A DNA stretch of 60,838 nt. Origin: an uncultured Mycoplasmatota bacterium. GTDB taxonomy: Bacteria; Bacillota_I; Bacilli_A; RF39; UBA660. A model generated the notes under the pieces. It was not told where the DNA came from. It was given only the letters and a program-made list of their open reading frames with translations, and searched no databases. The stretch lies in the NCBI GenBank assembly GCA_947570175.1, contig CANOTJ010000008.1, positions 1-60,838 on the forward strand, read 5' to 3'. Both the position numbers and the translations under genes were made by a program. This document shows, piece by piece, positions 36,686 to 46,963 of the stretch (within the stretch, counting starts at the first letter, position 1; each line of letters begins with the position of its first letter).

Positions 36686-36690
36686 TTTGA

Positions 36691-36815
36691 ATGTGTGGAA
36701 CGCGTTGATATGTGAGGTTGCTGATACGCCAGGTTAAGTTGTTAATAAAATTAAACTTGGCGATTAGGTTTTTGCATGGAGTGAGTCTGTACTGGATATA
36801 GGCGAAGGGAGGATA
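36691..36815 (+). promoter_or_regulatory. Structured leader of the rpsJ (S10) operon
   Basis: A 5'UTR of about 125 bases. It contains a 9-bp stem CGCCAGGTT/AACTTGGCG (36727-36735 with 36754-36762) and G-rich unpaired-looking segments (GATATGTGAGGTTGC, GAGTGAGTCTGTACTGG). From memory similar leaders precede rpsJ in other Firmicutes; the regulator is unknown to me. No alternative gene is visible in the 247 bases between rpsR and rpsJ. Confidence 0.55.
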
Positions 36816-36818
36816 TAA

Positions 36819-37127
36819 ATGGCAAAAAATAAAATGAACATCAAATTGAAAGCTTTTGAACACAAAAATTTAGATAATGCTTGTGCGAACATTGTTGATA
36901 CTGTAAAAAGAACTGGTGGAGAAATTAGTGGTCCAATACCATTACCAACAGAAATTGAAAAAGTAACAATTTTAAGAGCTGTACACAAGTATAAAGATTC
37001 AAGAGAACAATTTGAAAAAAGAACACACAAAAGACTTATTGTTATCAATAATCCAAGTAAGGAAACGATTGATGCATTAACGCATCTTGAAATTCCAAGT
37101 GGTGTTGATATTCAAATTAAGTTATAA
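36819..37127 (+). CDS. rpsJ: 30S ribosomal protein S10
   Basis: Small-subunit head protein, also an NusB partner in antitermination. 102 residues with [24 protein letters not shown] and [24 protein letters not shown] precedes the ATG. First gene of the ribosomal array. Confidence 0.97.
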   Translation: MAKNKMNIKLKAFEHKNLDNACANIVDTVKRTGGEISGPIPLPTEIEKVTILRAVHKYKDSREQFEKRTHKRLIVINNPSKETIDALTHLEIPSGVDIQIKL

Positions 37128-37145
37128 AAATGAGGAGGAAAAATT

Positions 37146-37913
37146 ATGAAAGGAATCTTAGGTATTAAAAGAGGAATGACTCAGGTATTTACTAAATCTG
37201 GTAAGTTAATTCCTGTAACTGTCGTTGAAGTGGAACCAAATGTGGTAACACAAATTAAAACAATAGAAAATGATGGTTACAATGCAATCCAATTAGGATT
37301 TGATACAAAAAGAGAAAAGTTAGCAACAAAAGCTTCTATTGGAATTACCAATAAAGCAAAAACTACACCTAAGCGCTTCTTTAAAGAAATAAGAGGTGTT
37401 GATGTAGACAATTATTCTTTAGGGCAAGAAGTGAAAGTCGATATCTTCACTGAAGGAGAAATGGTTGATGTAACAGGAACTACTAAAGGAAAAGGATTTC
37501 AAGGCGTTATTAAACGTCATGGACAATCTAGAGGACCTATGGGGCATGGTTCACATTATCATAGAAGACCAGGATCAATGGGAACTATGAGGCCTATGCG
37601 TGTTTTTAAAGGAAAAAAATTACCAGGACATATGGGTACATTGAAAGTAACCATTCAAAATTTGGAGATTGTTATGGTAGATGTAGAAAATAATTGCATT
37701 TTAGTGAAGGGCAATATTCCAGGCCCTAAAAAAGGTTTGGTTATTATTAAATCTGCTGTTAAAAATCCTAATAAGATCAATGAAGTTGAGGAATTAAATA
37801 TTTTAACGGTTGAACAAACACAAATCGAAGAAAAAATAGAGTCTGTTGAATCAGAACAAAATCAACCAACAGAGGAAGCTACTGAAGAAACAGTAGAAAC
37901 TGTAGAAGAGTAG
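37146..37913 (+). CDS. rplC: 50S ribosomal protein L3 with acidic C-terminal tail
   Basis: L3 reaches toward the peptidyl transferase centre. The core is typical ([28 protein letters not shown], and the [12 protein letters not shown] loop). L3 is usually about 205-210 residues; here it has 255, with roughly the last 40 being Glu/Thr/Val-rich ([24 protein letters not shown]). The tail is in frame with good codon use and ends before the rplD ribosome site, so it is not an obvious frameshift. Confidence 0.96.
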   Translation: MKGILGIKRGMTQVFTKSGKLIPVTVVEVEPNVVTQIKTIENDGYNAIQLGFDTKREKLATKASIGITNKAKTTPKRFFKEIRGVDVDNYSLGQEVKVDIFTEGEMVDVTGTTKGKGFQGVIKRHGQSRGPMGHGSHYHRRPGSMGTMRPMRVFKGKKLPGHMGTLKVTIQNLEIVMVDVENNCILVKGNIPGPKKGLVIIKSAVKNPNKINEVEELNILTVEQTQIEEKIESVESEQNQPTEEATEETVETVEE

Positions 37914-37924
37914 GAGGCAAGAAA

Positions 37925-38548
37925 ATGGCAAAAACATCTGTTTTAAACATAAAAGGTGAAAAAGTAACTGATATTACTTTAAATGCAGAAGTTTGGGGGA
38001 TTGTTCCAAATGATGCTGTTTTATATGATGCAATTACATTAGCAAGAAATGCTATGAGACAAGGAACTCATGATACAAAAACACGAAGTGAAGTAAGCGG
38101 TGGAGGAAAAAAGCCTTGGAGACAAAAAGGAACAGGTCGTGCTCGTCAAGGAAGTACACGTGCACCTCATTGGTATAAAGGTGGAATTGTTTTTGGACCC
38201 CATCCAAGAGATTATGATAAAAAAATGAATCGTAAAGAAAGACGATTGGCTTTGAAATCCGCACTTGCCTATAAAAATATAGATAAAGAATTGATTGTTT
38301 TGGAAAATCTAAATTTAGAATCTTCTAAAACAAAGGATATGAAACAAATATTAGAAAATTTAAAAACAACTAAAAATGTATTAATTGTTGTAAATGAATT
38401 AGATGACAATATTATTCTTTCAACTCGTAATTTGAAAAACGTTAATCTTCTTCAAGCTAACGAAATTAACACATTAGATATAATTGCTGCAGATAATATG
38501 ATTATTACAGTGGATGCAGTAAAAGCAATTGAGGAGGTGCTTGTTTAA
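37925..38548 (+). CDS. rplD: 50S ribosomal protein L4
   Basis: L4 lines the exit tunnel. 207 residues with the long extended loop [20 protein letters not shown] near residues 55-74 and [18 protein letters not shown] precedes the ATG. In E. coli L4 regulates this operon; no proof for that here. The TAA stop shares its last A with the rplW ATG. Confidence 0.97.
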   Translation: MAKTSVLNIKGEKVTDITLNAEVWGIVPNDAVLYDAITLARNAMRQGTHDTKTRSEVSGGGKKPWRQKGTGRARQGSTRAPHWYKGGIVFGPHPRDYDKKMNRKERRLALKSALAYKNIDKELIVLENLNLESSKTKDMKQILENLKTTKNVLIVVNELDDNIILSTRNLKNVNLLQANEINTLDIIAADNMIITVDAVKAIEEVLV

Positions 38549-38826
38549 TGGAAAATTATAGGGATATTATAAGACATCCAATTATAACTGAAAAAAGTGC
38601 ATCTTTGGCGGAAAATAACACTTATGTGTTTAGTGTAGATATTCACGCAAACAAGATACAAATAAAGCAAGCGATTGAAAATATTTTTGATGTAAAAGTT
38701 GAGAGTATACATACCATTAACGTAAAGCCTAAGAAAAAAAGAGTAGGGCGTTATGCGGGAAAAACAAAGAGGGTAAAAAAAGCAATTGTTAAATTAAAAG
38801 AAGGAAGTTCAATCGAGCTTATCTAG
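38548..38826 (+). CDS. rplW: 50S ribosomal protein L23
   Basis: L23 sits at the tunnel exit and docks SRP and trigger factor. 92 residues with [16 protein letters not shown] and [20 protein letters not shown]-type loop ([14 protein letters not shown]). Starts on the last base of the rplD stop; GAGGTG lies 10 bases ahead. Confidence 0.97.
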   Translation: MENYRDIIRHPIITEKSASLAENNTYVFSVDIHANKIQIKQAIENIFDVKVESIHTINVKPKKKRVGRYAGKTKRVKKAIVKLKEGSSIELI

Positions 38827-38847
38827 TAAAAAAATAGGAGGAAATAT

Positions 38848-39681
38848 ATGGCTATTAAGAGTTATAAAGCAATGACTAATGGTACACGTAATATGACAAA
38901 GCTAGATTATAGTGAAGAAATCACTAAAACAACCCCAGAAAAATCATTAGTTGTTACATTGAAGAAAAAGGCTGGTCGTAATAATCAAGGTAAGATAACT
39001 GTTAGACATCGTGGTGGAGGAGCAAAAAGAAAATATCGTATTATTGATTTTAAAAGAAATAAAGATGGTATTGTAGGAATTGTTTCATCTATTGAATATG
39101 ACCCAAATAGAAGTGCTAACATTGCTTTGATTAAATATGCAGATGGAGAGAAAAGATATATTATAGCTCCAAAAGGATTAAAAGTAGGAGATAAAATTGA
39201 AAGTGGAGTAAAGGCTGATATTAAAATAGGAAATGCATTACCACTTGAGAATATTCCTGAAGGAACAGTTGTTCATAACGTTGAACTAAAAGCAGGTAAA
39301 GGTGGAGAACTTGCTCGATCTGCAGGAGCTTCTGTTCAAATTCTTGGAAGAGAAGGAAAATATACATTAATTCGTTTAACTAGTGGTGAAGTTCGCAAAG
39401 TATTAAGTGTTTGTAGAGCTACTATTGGTGAAGTAGGAAATGCAGATCATGAACTTGTTAATATAGGAAAAGCTGGTCGTAAGAGACACATGGGAATTAG
39501 ACCAACTGTTCGTGGTTCTGTTATGAATCCTAATGACCACCCTCATGGAGGTGGAGAAGGTAGAGCCCCAATTGGACGTAAAGGACCAGTTACTCCATGG
39601 GGAAAACCTGCTTTAGGATATAAGACACGTAAAAACAAAAAAGCTTCAAATAAGTTGATTGTTCGTCGTCGTAAAAAATAG
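38848..39681 (+). CDS. rplB: 50S ribosomal protein L2
   Basis: L2 is needed for subunit joining and peptidyl transfer. 277 residues, normal. Typical motifs: [32 protein letters not shown], and the C-terminal [13 protein letters not shown] with the conserved His. AGGAGGAA precedes the ATG. Confidence 0.98.
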   Translation: MAIKSYKAMTNGTRNMTKLDYSEEITKTTPEKSLVVTLKKKAGRNNQGKITVRHRGGGAKRKYRIIDFKRNKDGIVGIVSSIEYDPNRSANIALIKYADGEKRYIIAPKGLKVGDKIESGVKADIKIGNALPLENIPEGTVVHNVELKAGKGGELARSAGASVQILGREGKYTLIRLTSGEVRKVLSVCRATIGEVGNADHELVNIGKAGRKRHMGIRPTVRGSVMNPNDHPHGGGEGRAPIGRKGPVTPWGKPALGYKTRKNKKASNKLIVRRRKK

Positions 39682-39697
39682 TGAAAGGATGGTTTAA

Positions 39698-39970
39698 ATG
39701 GCTAGAAGTTTAAAAAAAGGACCTTATGTTTTTAGTAGATTATTAAAAAAGGTCAAAGAAATGAATAAATCTGGTAAAAAATCAGTAATTAAAACTTGGT
39801 CACGCCGTTCAACAATTTTTCCTGATTTTATAGGACATACATTTGGTGTACATAATGGTAAGGATTTTATTCCAGTTTATGTAACAGAAGATATGGTAGG
39901 ACATAAATTAGGAGAATTTTCACCAACACGTAAATTTGGTGGACATGGCGATGATAAGAAAAAGAACTAG
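39698..39970 (+). CDS. rpsS: 30S ribosomal protein S19
   Basis: Small-subunit head protein next to S13. 90 residues with [27 protein letters not shown] and [27 protein letters not shown] precedes the ATG, a weaker site than its neighbours. Confidence 0.97.
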   Translation: MARSLKKGPYVFSRLLKKVKEMNKSGKKSVIKTWSRRSTIFPDFIGHTFGVHNGKDFIPVYVTEDMVGHKLGEFSPTRKFGGHGDDKKKN

Positions 39971-39991
39971 TTACCAGGAAGGAGGACTAAA

Positions 39992-40324
39992 ATGGAAGCA
40001 AAAGCTATTGCAAAAGGGCTTAGAATTCAACCTCGAAAAGCTCGTTTAGTTATAGATTTAATTCGTGGAAAAGACGTAGAAGAAGCAGACAAAATTTTAA
40101 GTAATTTAAATAAAGAAGCTGCAAGATTAAGCCATAAAGTGCTTACTTCAGCAGTTGCAAATGCTGAAAACAATTTAGGATTAGATAAAACAAATTTATA
40201 TGTAAAAGAGGCCTATGTGAATGAAGGCCAAACAATGAAGAGAATCAAATTTGGTTCGCGTGGACATGTAGATCCAATTAAAAAAAGAACAAGTCACATA
40301 ACAATTGTTGTTGGTGAAAAATAG
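39992..40324 (+). CDS. rplV: 50S ribosomal protein L22
   Basis: L22 lines the tunnel; its loop contributes to macrolide sensitivity. 110 residues with [23 protein letters not shown] and the [19 protein letters not shown] loop. GGAAGGAGG precedes the ATG. Confidence 0.97.
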   Translation: MEAKAIAKGLRIQPRKARLVIDLIRGKDVEEADKILSNLNKEAARLSHKVLTSAVANAENNLGLDKTNLYVKEAYVNEGQTMKRIKFGSRGHVDPIKKRTSHITIVVGEK

Positions 40325-40340
40325 ATAAGGAGGTAAACTG

Positions 40341-41018
40341 ATGGGTCAAAAAGTTAGTCCAATTGGACTTAGAATTGGAATTAATAAAACTTGGGAATCT
40401 AAATGGTATGCAGGAAATAAAGACTTTGCAAAATATTTAGATAACGATGTCAAAATTCGTCGATATTTAGAAAAAAAATTAAAAGACGCAGCAGTTTCAA
40501 GTATATTAATTGAAAGAAATACTACTAAGACTGATATTATTATCAACACTGCTAAACCAGGAGTTGTAATTGGTCATGGTGGAGATGAGATTGAAAAATT
40601 AAAAAAAGAACTATCAAAATTAGTTAATGAAAATATCCAAATTTCTATTATGGAAATTAAGAATCCAGATGTTGTTGCAGCATTAGTTGCAGAAAATATT
40701 GCTCATCAAATAGAAAATCGTGTTTCGTTTAGAATTGCCCAAAAACGCGCAATCAGAAATGCTATGAAAGCAGGAGCAAAAGGAATTAAAACAGCAGTTT
40801 CAGGACGCTTAGGTGGAGCAGATATGGCAAGAACTGAAGGATATACAGAAGGAAATATTCCACTTCATACTTTAAGGGCAGATATTGATTATGCTCATAA
40901 AGAAGCTGATACTACATATGGAAAAATCGGTGTAAAAGTATGGATTTACAAAGGAGAAATCCTTCCTGGAAAGGAAAAGGGAGGTAAGAAAAATGGCGCT
41001 AATACCAAAGAGAACTAA
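40341..41018 (+). CDS. rpsC: 30S ribosomal protein S3
   Basis: S3 is at the mRNA entry and has a KH domain. 225 residues with [14 protein letters not shown], the KH segment [17 protein letters not shown], and [13 protein letters not shown] Lys/Gly/Asn-rich tail ([15 protein letters not shown]) overlaps rplP by 26 bases. Confidence 0.97.
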   Translation: MGQKVSPIGLRIGINKTWESKWYAGNKDFAKYLDNDVKIRRYLEKKLKDAAVSSILIERNTTKTDIIINTAKPGVVIGHGGDEIEKLKKELSKLVNENIQISIMEIKNPDVVAALVAENIAHQIENRVSFRIAQKRAIRNAMKAGAKGIKTAVSGRLGGADMARTEGYTEGNIPLHTLRADIDYAHKEADTTYGKIGVKVWIYKGEILPGKEKGGKKNGANTKEN

Positions 41019-41424
41019 ATATAGAAGACCTCATAGATTACGTTATGATGGTGTGGCTAAAGGAAATACAAAAGTTAATTTTGGTGAATATGGGCTTATG
41101 GCAATGGAAGGAGCTTGGATTACACAAAACCAAATCGAGGCTGCTCGTGTTGCTATGACACGTTATATGAAACGTGGAGGAAAAGTTTGGATTAACATAT
41201 TTCCACATCTTTCATTAACAAAAATACCTCTAGAAACTCGTATGGGTAAAGGTAAAGGACAACCAGAAAAATGGGTAGCAGTTGTAAAAAAAGGAAAAGT
41301 TATGTTTGAAATCGCAGGAGTAAGTGAAGAAGTAGCGCGTGAAGCATTACGTTTAGCAATGCACAAACTTCCAATCAAATGCAAATTTGTGACAAAGGAA
41401 AGTGGTGATTCAAGTGAAAAATAG
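40993..41424 (+). CDS. rplP: 50S ribosomal protein L16
   Basis: L16 contacts the A-site tRNA. 143 residues with [23 protein letters not shown]-type [17 protein letters not shown] and [15 protein letters not shown]. The ATG lies inside the end of rpsC, with AAGGGAGGT ahead. Confidence 0.97.
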   Translation: MALIPKRTKYRRPHRLRYDGVAKGNTKVNFGEYGLMAMEGAWITQNQIEAARVAMTRYMKRGGKVWINIFPHLSLTKIPLETRMGKGKGQPEKWVAVVKKGKVMFEIAGVSEEVAREALRLAMHKLPIKCKFVTKESGDSSEK

Positions 41425-41617
41425 TGAAATAAGAGAATTGACTAATGAAGAGATTCAAGAAAAAATAGAAGAATACAAAAAAGAATTATTTAATTTACGT
41501 TGTAGTCAATCTGCTGGTGAACTTGAAAAACCATCTAGAATTAGAGAATTAAGAAAATTAGTTGCACGTATGAAAACTATTTTAAGAGAACGTGAACTTG
41601 GAATGGAGGAAAAATAA
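41414..41617 (+). CDS. rpmC: 50S ribosomal protein L29
   Basis: L29 sits by the tunnel exit. With GTG 41414 as start it is [10 protein letters not shown]..., 67 residues, like the family; GGTG lies 6 bases ahead. Upstream in-frame GTGs at 41402 and 41405 overlap that site. It overlaps the rplP end by 11 bases. The core [20 protein letters not shown] is typical. Confidence 0.95.
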   Translation: MKNSEIRELTNEEIQEKIEEYKKELFNLRCSQSAGELEKPSRIRELRKLVARMKTILRERELGMEEK

Positions 41618-41877
41618 TGGAAAAAGCTAGAAACCGTGAATTAGTTGGTACAGTTGTAAGTGATAAAACAGATAAAACAATTACTGTTTTAGTAGAAACT
41701 TATAAAAATGATCCATTATATAAAAAACGTGTGAAATATTCCAAAAAATATGCTGCCCATGATGAAAAGAATGAAGCGAAAACTGGAGATAAGGTTCGTA
41801 TTGTTGAAACAAGACCAATCTCTAAAAATAAACATTTCCGTTTAGTGGAAATTGTAGAAAAAGCAATTATTTTATAA
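41617..41877 (+). CDS. rpsQ: 30S ribosomal protein S17
   Basis: An OB-fold protein in the small-subunit body. 86 residues with [18 protein letters not shown] and the [13 protein letters not shown] loop. Its ATG uses the last A of the rpmC stop. Confidence 0.97.
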   Translation: MEKARNRELVGTVVSDKTDKTITVLVETYKNDPLYKKRVKYSKKYAAHDEKNEAKTGDKVRIVETRPISKNKHFRLVEIVEKAIIL

Positions 41878-41899
41878 TTGAAGTAGAGGAGGAAAATAC

Positions 41900-42268
41900 A
41901 TGATTCAACAAGAAAGCCGTTTAAAAGTTGCTGATAATTCAGGTGCAAAAGAAGTAAGTGTTATTCGTGTGCTTGGTGGAAGCAAAGTTAAAACAGGAAA
42001 TATTGGAGATGTAGTAGTTGCTACTGTAAAAAAAGCAACTCCTAATGGTACAGTTGGAAAAGGAAAAGTTGTTAAGGCTGTAATCGTTAGAAGTAAATTC
42101 GGTCTACGAAGAGAAGATGGATCATATATCAAATTTGATGATAATGCATGTGTAATCATTAAAGATGATAGAAGCCCAGTTGGAACTCGTGTATTTGGAC
42201 CGATAGCACGTGAATTGCGTGATAAAGATTTTATGAGAATTGTATCGCTTGCTAAAGAAGTGTTATAA
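41900..42268 (+). CDS. rplN: 50S ribosomal protein L14
   Basis: L14 forms an intersubunit bridge. 122 residues, exact family length. [18 protein letters not shown] and [22 protein letters not shown] are typical. GAGGAGGAAA precedes the ATG. Confidence 0.97.
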   Translation: MIQQESRLKVADNSGAKEVSVIRVLGGSKVKTGNIGDVVVATVKKATPNGTVGKGKVVKAVIVRSKFGLRREDGSYIKFDDNACVIIKDDRSPVGTRVFGPIARELRDKDFMRIVSLAKEVL

Positions 42269-42287
42269 TTTTCGGAGGAGGAAAAAC

Positions 42288-42602
42288 ATGAACTTTAAAT
42301 TTAAAAAAGGAGATAAAGTTGTTGTTATAACTGGGAAAAATAAAGGAAAAGAAGGAACTATCATTGAAGTAGATCGCCAGAATAATCGAGTAAAGGTAGA
42401 AGGTGTAAATATTGTAAAAAAACACTTAAAACCAAATGGACAAGATAATGGAAGTATTGAAGAAATGGAAGCTTATATACACGCTTCAAATGTAATGATG
42501 ATAGATCCAAAAACAAAAGAAAGAACTCGAATAGGTCATACAACCAATAAAAAAGGTAAAAAGGTTAGAGTAGCAAAAAAATCTAATCAAGAAATTGACT
42601 AA
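42288..42602 (+). CDS. rplX: 50S ribosomal protein L24
   Basis: An assembly initiator with a KOW motif ([16 protein letters not shown]). 104 residues. The ATG at 42288 has GGAGGAGG six bases ahead; a longer frame from 42240 would overlap rplN and contain this ribosome site, so it is rejected. Confidence 0.96.
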   Translation: MNFKFKKGDKVVVITGKNKGKEGTIIEVDRQNNRVKVEGVNIVKKHLKPNGQDNGSIEEMEAYIHASNVMMIDPKTKERTRIGHTTNKKGKKVRVAKKSNQEID

Positions 42603-42620
42603 TTGGAAGGAGGGTATATG

Positions 42621-43160
42621 ATGAACCGCCTAAAAGAAAAATACACAAAAGAAATTGTACCTAGTTTAAGAGAAGAATTTAATTATTCTAATGTAATGGA
42701 AGTTCCAAAATTAGATAAAATTGTTGTGAATATGGGAGTAGGAGATGCTACTAGTAATAGTAAGCTATTGGAAGCTGCCATGTCTGATTTAGAGATTATC
42801 ACTGGACAAAGACCTGTAGCAACAAAGTCAAAAAAAGCAATCGCTGGATTTAAATTAAGAGAGGGTCAAGCAATTGGTTGTAAAGTAACACTTCGTGGAG
42901 AAAATATGTATAACTTTTTGGATAAACTAATTAGTATTACATTACCACGCGTTAGAGATTTTAGAGGAATATCAACTAAATCATTTGATGGTAGAGGGAA
43001 CTACACGTTAGGACTTAATGAACAATTAATTTTCTCAGAAATAGAATACGATAACGTAGTAAAAGTGCGTGGAATGGACATAGTTTTTGTAACAACAGCA
43101 AAGACAAATGAAGAGGCACTTGCTCTTTTAAAAGGTTTTGGAATGCCTTTTAAAAAGTAA
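42621..43160 (+). CDS. rplE: 50S ribosomal protein L5
   Basis: L5 binds 5S rRNA in the central protuberance. [23 protein letters not shown] and [12 protein letters not shown] are typical. Start chosen at 42621, giving the usual 179 residues with AAGGAGG seven bases ahead; an ATG three bases earlier is also possible. Confidence 0.96.
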   Translation: MNRLKEKYTKEIVPSLREEFNYSNVMEVPKLDKIVVNMGVGDATSNSKLLEAAMSDLEIITGQRPVATKSKKAIAGFKLREGQAIGCKVTLRGENMYNFLDKLISITLPRVRDFRGISTKSFDGRGNYTLGLNEQLIFSEIEYDNVVKVRGMDIVFVTTAKTNEEALALLKGFGMPFKK

Positions 43161-43180
43161 TAATGAATTAGGAGGATATT

Positions 43181-43366
43181 ATGGCTAAAAAGAGCATGAT
43201 TGTAAAACAATCAAGAAAACCAAAATATAAAGTGCGTGAATATACTCGTTGTAATAGATGTGGTAGACCTCATGCAGTACTTAAAAAATATGGGATTTGT
43301 CGTATTTGTTTTAGGGAATTAGCTTATAAAGGACAAATTCCAGGTGTTAAAAAATCTAGTTGGTAA
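43181..43366 (+). CDS. rpsN: 30S ribosomal protein S14, zinc-binding type
   Basis: 61 residues, the short type with two CxxC pairs (CNRCGRP and CRICFR) that bind zinc. [10 protein letters not shown] start and GVKKSSW end are typical. TAGGAGGAT precedes the ATG. Confidence 0.97.
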   Translation: MAKKSMIVKQSRKPKYKVREYTRCNRCGRPHAVLKKYGICRICFRELAYKGQIPGVKKSSW

Positions 43367-43384
43367 TAGATAAGGAGGGATTTT

Positions 43385-43783
43385 ATGGCAATGACAGATC
43401 CAATTGCGGATATGCTTACCAGAATTCGTAATGCAAATCAGATGAAATATTTAGAAGTTGAAGTACCAGCATCTAATATTAAAATTGACATAGCTAGGAT
43501 TTTAAAAGAAGAAGGTTTTATAAGCGATTATAAAATTAAAGAAAATGATGTTCAAAATACAATTATTTTAAATTTAAAATATGGACAAAATAAACAACGT
43601 GTAATTACTGGACTTAAGAGAATATCAAAACCAGGATTACGTGTTTACGCTAAAACACATGAACTTCCTAAAGTTTTAAATGGACTAGGAATTGCAATTG
43701 TTTCTACATCAAAGGGTCTTATGACAGATCGTGATGCTAGAAAACAACAATTGGGTGGAGAAGTTTTAGCTTATGTTTGGTAG
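43385..43783 (+). CDS. rpsH: 30S ribosomal protein S8
   Basis: A central-domain assembly protein. 132 residues with [36 protein letters not shown] and [13 protein letters not shown]. Start at 43385 with AAGGAGG six bases ahead; an ATG two codons later is less well placed. Confidence 0.97.
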   Translation: MAMTDPIADMLTRIRNANQMKYLEVEVPASNIKIDIARILKEEGFISDYKIKENDVQNTIILNLKYGQNKQRVITGLKRISKPGLRVYAKTHELPKVLNGLGIAIVSTSKGLMTDRDARKQQLGGEVLAYVW

Positions 43784-43804
43784 AAAGTAAAGGAGGATAA
43801 AGAT

Positions 43805-44335
43805 ATGAGTCGTATTGGAAACAGAATACTATCAATACCTGAAAAAGTTACTGTGTCAGTAGATGGAGATGTTGTTAAAGTAACTGGTCCTAAGGGAGAA
43901 CTTTCTACTAAAGTGAATGAGAATATTACTGTTAATGTGGAAGATAATCAAGTTATTGTAAAAAGAAGAAATGACAATTTCAAAAAATTTCATGGAACTG
44001 CAAATGCTCTTATCAGAAATATGATTATCGGCGTAACAGAAGGATATCAAAAACAATTAGAAGCGGTTGGTGTTGGGTATCGTTTTGCAGTATCAGGTAA
44101 AACAATTACTGTAAATGCTGGATATTCACATCCTGTAAAAGTAGAGGTTCCTGAGGGAATCACAGTAGAAGCTCCAAGCAATACTGAATTAACAATTAAA
44201 GGAATTGATAAATGTCTTGTTGGTGAGTTTGCTGCAAACATCAGAAAAATAAGACAACCTGAACCATATAAAGGAAAAGGTATACGTTATAAAGATGAAT
44301 ATATTCGTCGTAAAGAAGGAAAAAAGGCAGCATAA
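43805..44335 (+). CDS. rplF: 50S ribosomal protein L6
   Basis: L6 lies near the factor-binding site. 176 residues with MSRIGNRILSIPEKV, GTANALIRNMI and the C-terminal EPYKGKGIRYKDEYIRRKEGKK. AAAGGAGGAT precedes the ATG. Confidence 0.97.
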   Translation: MSRIGNRILSIPEKVTVSVDGDVVKVTGPKGELSTKVNENITVNVEDNQVIVKRRNDNFKKFHGTANALIRNMIIGVTEGYQKQLEAVGVGYRFAVSGKTITVNAGYSHPVKVEVPEGITVEAPSNTELTIKGIDKCLVGEFAANIRKIRQPEPYKGKGIRYKDEYIRRKEGKKAA

Positions 44336-44358
44336 TTAAGTAAAGGAGAGTAATACTC

Positions 44359-44721
44359 ATGATTAAGAAAGTATCTAGAAATGAAGTTCGTAAAGCGAGA
44401 CATGAACGTGTTAGATCAAAAATCATTGGAACAGTAGAAGAACCTAGATTAAATGTATTTCGATCAAATGGAAATATTTTTGCTCAAATTATTAATGATG
44501 AAGCAGGAACTACATTAGTTAGTGCATCTTCTATTGATAAAGAATTAAAACTTGAAAACGGTGGAAATATCGAAGCTGCTACAAAAGTTGGAGAATTACT
44601 TGCAAAAAGAGCAAAAAAAACAAAAATTACAAAAGTTTGTTTTGATAGAGGTGGATACCTATATCATGGACGTGTAAAGGCTTTAGCAGAAGCTGCACGT
44701 GAAAATGGATTAGAATTTTAA
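44359..44721 (+). CDS. rplR: 50S ribosomal protein L18
   Basis: L18 binds 5S rRNA with L5. 120 residues with [29 protein letters not shown] and [30 protein letters not shown] precedes the ATG. Confidence 0.97.
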   Translation: MIKKVSRNEVRKARHERVRSKIIGTVEEPRLNVFRSNGNIFAQIINDEAGTTLVSASSIDKELKLENGGNIEAATKVGELLAKRAKKTKITKVCFDRGGYLYHGRVKALAEAARENGLEF

Positions 44722-44737
44722 AAAAGGAGGGTAACAC

Positions 44738-45244
44738 ATGGAAACTAGAAGAAGAGAACCACGCCCAAAGCAATTTGAGGAACAAGTACTTAATATTGGC
44801 CGTGTTACAAAAGTAACAAAAGGTGGTCGTAATTTTCGTTTTTCGGCAACTGTAGTTGTTGGAGATAGAAAAGGAAAGGTTGGTCTAGGTACTGGTAAAG
44901 CAAACGAAGTTCCAGATGCTATTAAAAAAGGAGCACAAGCTGCAACAAAGAATGTTATAAAAGTATCCCTAGTTGATAATCGTACAATTCCTCATGAAGC
45001 AATTGGTGTAAGAGGTGCTAGTCGCGTTATGTTGAAACCAGCGTTTGAAGGTACCGGAGTAAAAGCAGGTGGACCTGTTAGAGCAGTATTAGAATTAGCT
45101 GGAGTGAAGGATATTTTATCAAAATCACTTGGATCTAATACAAAAATTAATATGGCATATGCAACTTTAGAGGCATTGAAATCACAAAGAACGGCAGAAG
45201 AGGTTGCCAGATTACGTGGTAAGAAAGTTGAGGAATTATTTTAA
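44738..45244 (+). CDS. rpsE: 30S ribosomal protein S5
   Basis: S5 affects decoding accuracy. 168 residues with the double-stranded RNA-binding part [31 protein letters not shown] and [23 protein letters not shown] precedes the ATG. Its stop overlaps the rplO ATG; rpmD (L30), normally between them, is missing. Confidence 0.97.
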   Translation: METRRREPRPKQFEEQVLNIGRVTKVTKGGRNFRFSATVVVGDRKGKVGLGTGKANEVPDAIKKGAQAATKNVIKVSLVDNRTIPHEAIGVRGASRVMLKPAFEGTGVKAGGPVRAVLELAGVKDILSKSLGSNTKINMAYATLEALKSQRTAEEVARLRGKKVEELF

Positions 45245-45687
45245 TGAAACTACATACTATGTATGCTCATGAAGGAGCAACAAAAAGACGCAAAATAGTT
45301 GGTCGTGGACCAGGAAGTGGAAAAGGTAAAACTTCTGGAAGTGGTGAAAATGGTCAAAAATCTAGAAGCGGTTATAGCCGTAAAGCAGGATTTGAAGGAG
45401 GACAATTACCACTATATCGCCGTTTACCAAAACGAGGATTTACCAATGCTAAATTTAAAAAAGAATATGCTACTATTAATTTGAATGATCTAAATAAATT
45501 TGAAGATGGTGCAGTTATTACACCAGATTTATTAAAAGAAATGGGACTTTTAAAAAAGCAATTATCAGGAGTAAAAGTATTAGGCTATGGAACTCTTGAA
45601 AGAAAATTAACTGTTAAAGCTAATAAGTTTTCAAATAGAGCTTTTGAAGAAATAGAAAAATTAGGTGGAAAAGCAGAGGTGATTTAA
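45244..45687 (+). CDS. rplO: 50S ribosomal protein L15
   Basis: A late assembly protein. 147 residues with the Gly/Lys-rich N-terminus [21 protein letters not shown] and [17 protein letters not shown]. Its ATG shares a base with the rpsE stop; translation is probably coupled. Confidence 0.96.
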   Translation: MKLHTMYAHEGATKRRKIVGRGPGSGKGKTSGSGENGQKSRSGYSRKAGFEGGQLPLYRRLPKRGFTNAKFKKEYATINLNDLNKFEDGAVITPDLLKEMGLLKKQLSGVKVLGYGTLERKLTVKANKFSNRAFEEIEKLGGKAEVI

Positions 45688-46962
45688 TTGTTTGCAAGAT
45701 TTAAGCAACTATTTAATCCTCAAAATAAAGATTTAAGAAAAAGAATATTATTTACTTTTATCGTTTTATTTCTATTTAAATTAGGAACAACTATTGTTGT
45801 CCCAGGAATAGATAAAGATTCTTTAGGAACGAATAATTTAGGATTTTTAGAACTAATTAATGCAATGGGAGGAGGAGCTTTAGAGCAATTTTCAATTTTT
45901 GCTTTAGGAGTTATGCCTTATATTACTGCATCAATTATTGTTCAATTGTTAGAAATGGATATTATACCTTATTTTGCAGAGTTATCAAAGCAAGGTGGAA
46001 CAGGAAGAGCGAAATTAAATCAAATCACAAGATATTTGGGAATTGCTCTAGCGTTTATCCAAGGATATATGTATTCCTTTGCCTTTGTAAAAGGAGGAAC
46101 GCCTGTTGAATATATGATGTTTGCTCTTATATTAACAGCAGGGACATCATTGCTTTTATGGCTAGGAGATCAAATTACTACCAAAGGAATCGGAAATGGG
46201 ATTTCCTTAATCATTATGGCAGGAATTATTGCTTCTATGCCTAATATGTTTATTCAAGCTTGGGATAGTATGATAATCCTGGATGGAACTGTTCAACAAA
46301 TAGTGTTTGGAGTTGTTAAGTTTTTATTATTTGTTGTTATGTATTTTGGAATTATTTTGGGAGTTGTTTTTGTTGAAACCTCTGAAAGAAGAATTCCAAT
46401 ACAGTATGCAAATAAATCAACAGCAACAAAAGTTTCAAAACAAAATTACATTCCATTTAAATTGAATTCTGCAGGAGTTATACCAGTTATTTTTGCCTCT
46501 GCAATTATCTCTATACCTGGTTTACTTGCTGGTTTTATAAATAAAGATGGGTTTACATTATTTGTGAATAAATGGTTGACTATGACATCTGTAACAGGTT
46601 TTATCATTTATGTATTGTGCATATTTACATTTGCATATTTTTACACATTTTTACAATTAAAACCAAAGGAATTAGCAGAAAATTTGAATCAAAATGGTGG
46701 ATTTATACCTGGGGTTCGACCAGGAGATGAGACTGTAAAATATATTAGTAAAGTATTAAAGAGAATTACAACAGTAGGTGCATTTAGTTTGGTTATTATT
46801 GCAGCTATTCCAATTATATTTGGAGCAGTATCTAGTCTACCAAGTAGTGTTAGAGTAGGAGGTACTAGTTTACTTATCGTTGTTGGAGTAGCACTTGAAA
46901 CTTATAAACAATTAGATAGTGAACTAATTACACGTAGTCACAGACGAGGAAGAAGAAGATAA
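45688..46962 (+). CDS. secY: Protein translocase subunit SecY
   Basis: SecY is the channel of the Sec translocon. 424 residues with ten hydrophobic segments; GVMPYITASIIVQLL near residue 75, SERRIPIQYANK near residue 231, and GIRPGDET-type PGVRPGDET. The start is TTG directly after the rplO stop, with GAGGTG nine bases ahead. SecE and SecG lie elsewhere. Confidence 0.97.
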   Translation: MFARFKQLFNPQNKDLRKRILFTFIVLFLFKLGTTIVVPGIDKDSLGTNNLGFLELINAMGGGALEQFSIFALGVMPYITASIIVQLLEMDIIPYFAELSKQGGTGRAKLNQITRYLGIALAFIQGYMYSFAFVKGGTPVEYMMFALILTAGTSLLLWLGDQITTKGIGNGISLIIMAGIIASMPNMFIQAWDSMIILDGTVQQIVFGVVKFLLFVVMYFGIILGVVFVETSERRIPIQYANKSTATKVSKQNYIPFKLNSAGVIPVIFASAIISIPGLLAGFINKDGFTLFVNKWLTMTSVTGFIIYVLCIFTFAYFYTFLQLKPKELAENLNQNGGFIPGVRPGDETVKYISKVLKRITTVGAFSLVIIAAIPIIFGAVSSLPSSVRVGGTSLLIVVGVALETYKQLDSELITRSHRRGRRR

Positions 46963-46963
46963 A

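Noticed and set aside
36543-37048. Open frames on the minus strand over the S10 leader and rpsJ
   Set aside because: They overlap a convincing promoter, leader and rpsJ on the other strand, have no ribosome sites and resemble no family.
41163-42159. Several minus-strand open frames opposite rplP, rpsQ and rplN
   Set aside because: They are shadows produced by low GC and ribosomal-protein codon use; the + strand genes are unambiguous.
45299-45484. Second + strand frame inside rplO
   Set aside because: It is an out-of-frame reading of the Gly/Lys-rich L15 coding sequence without a start signal.
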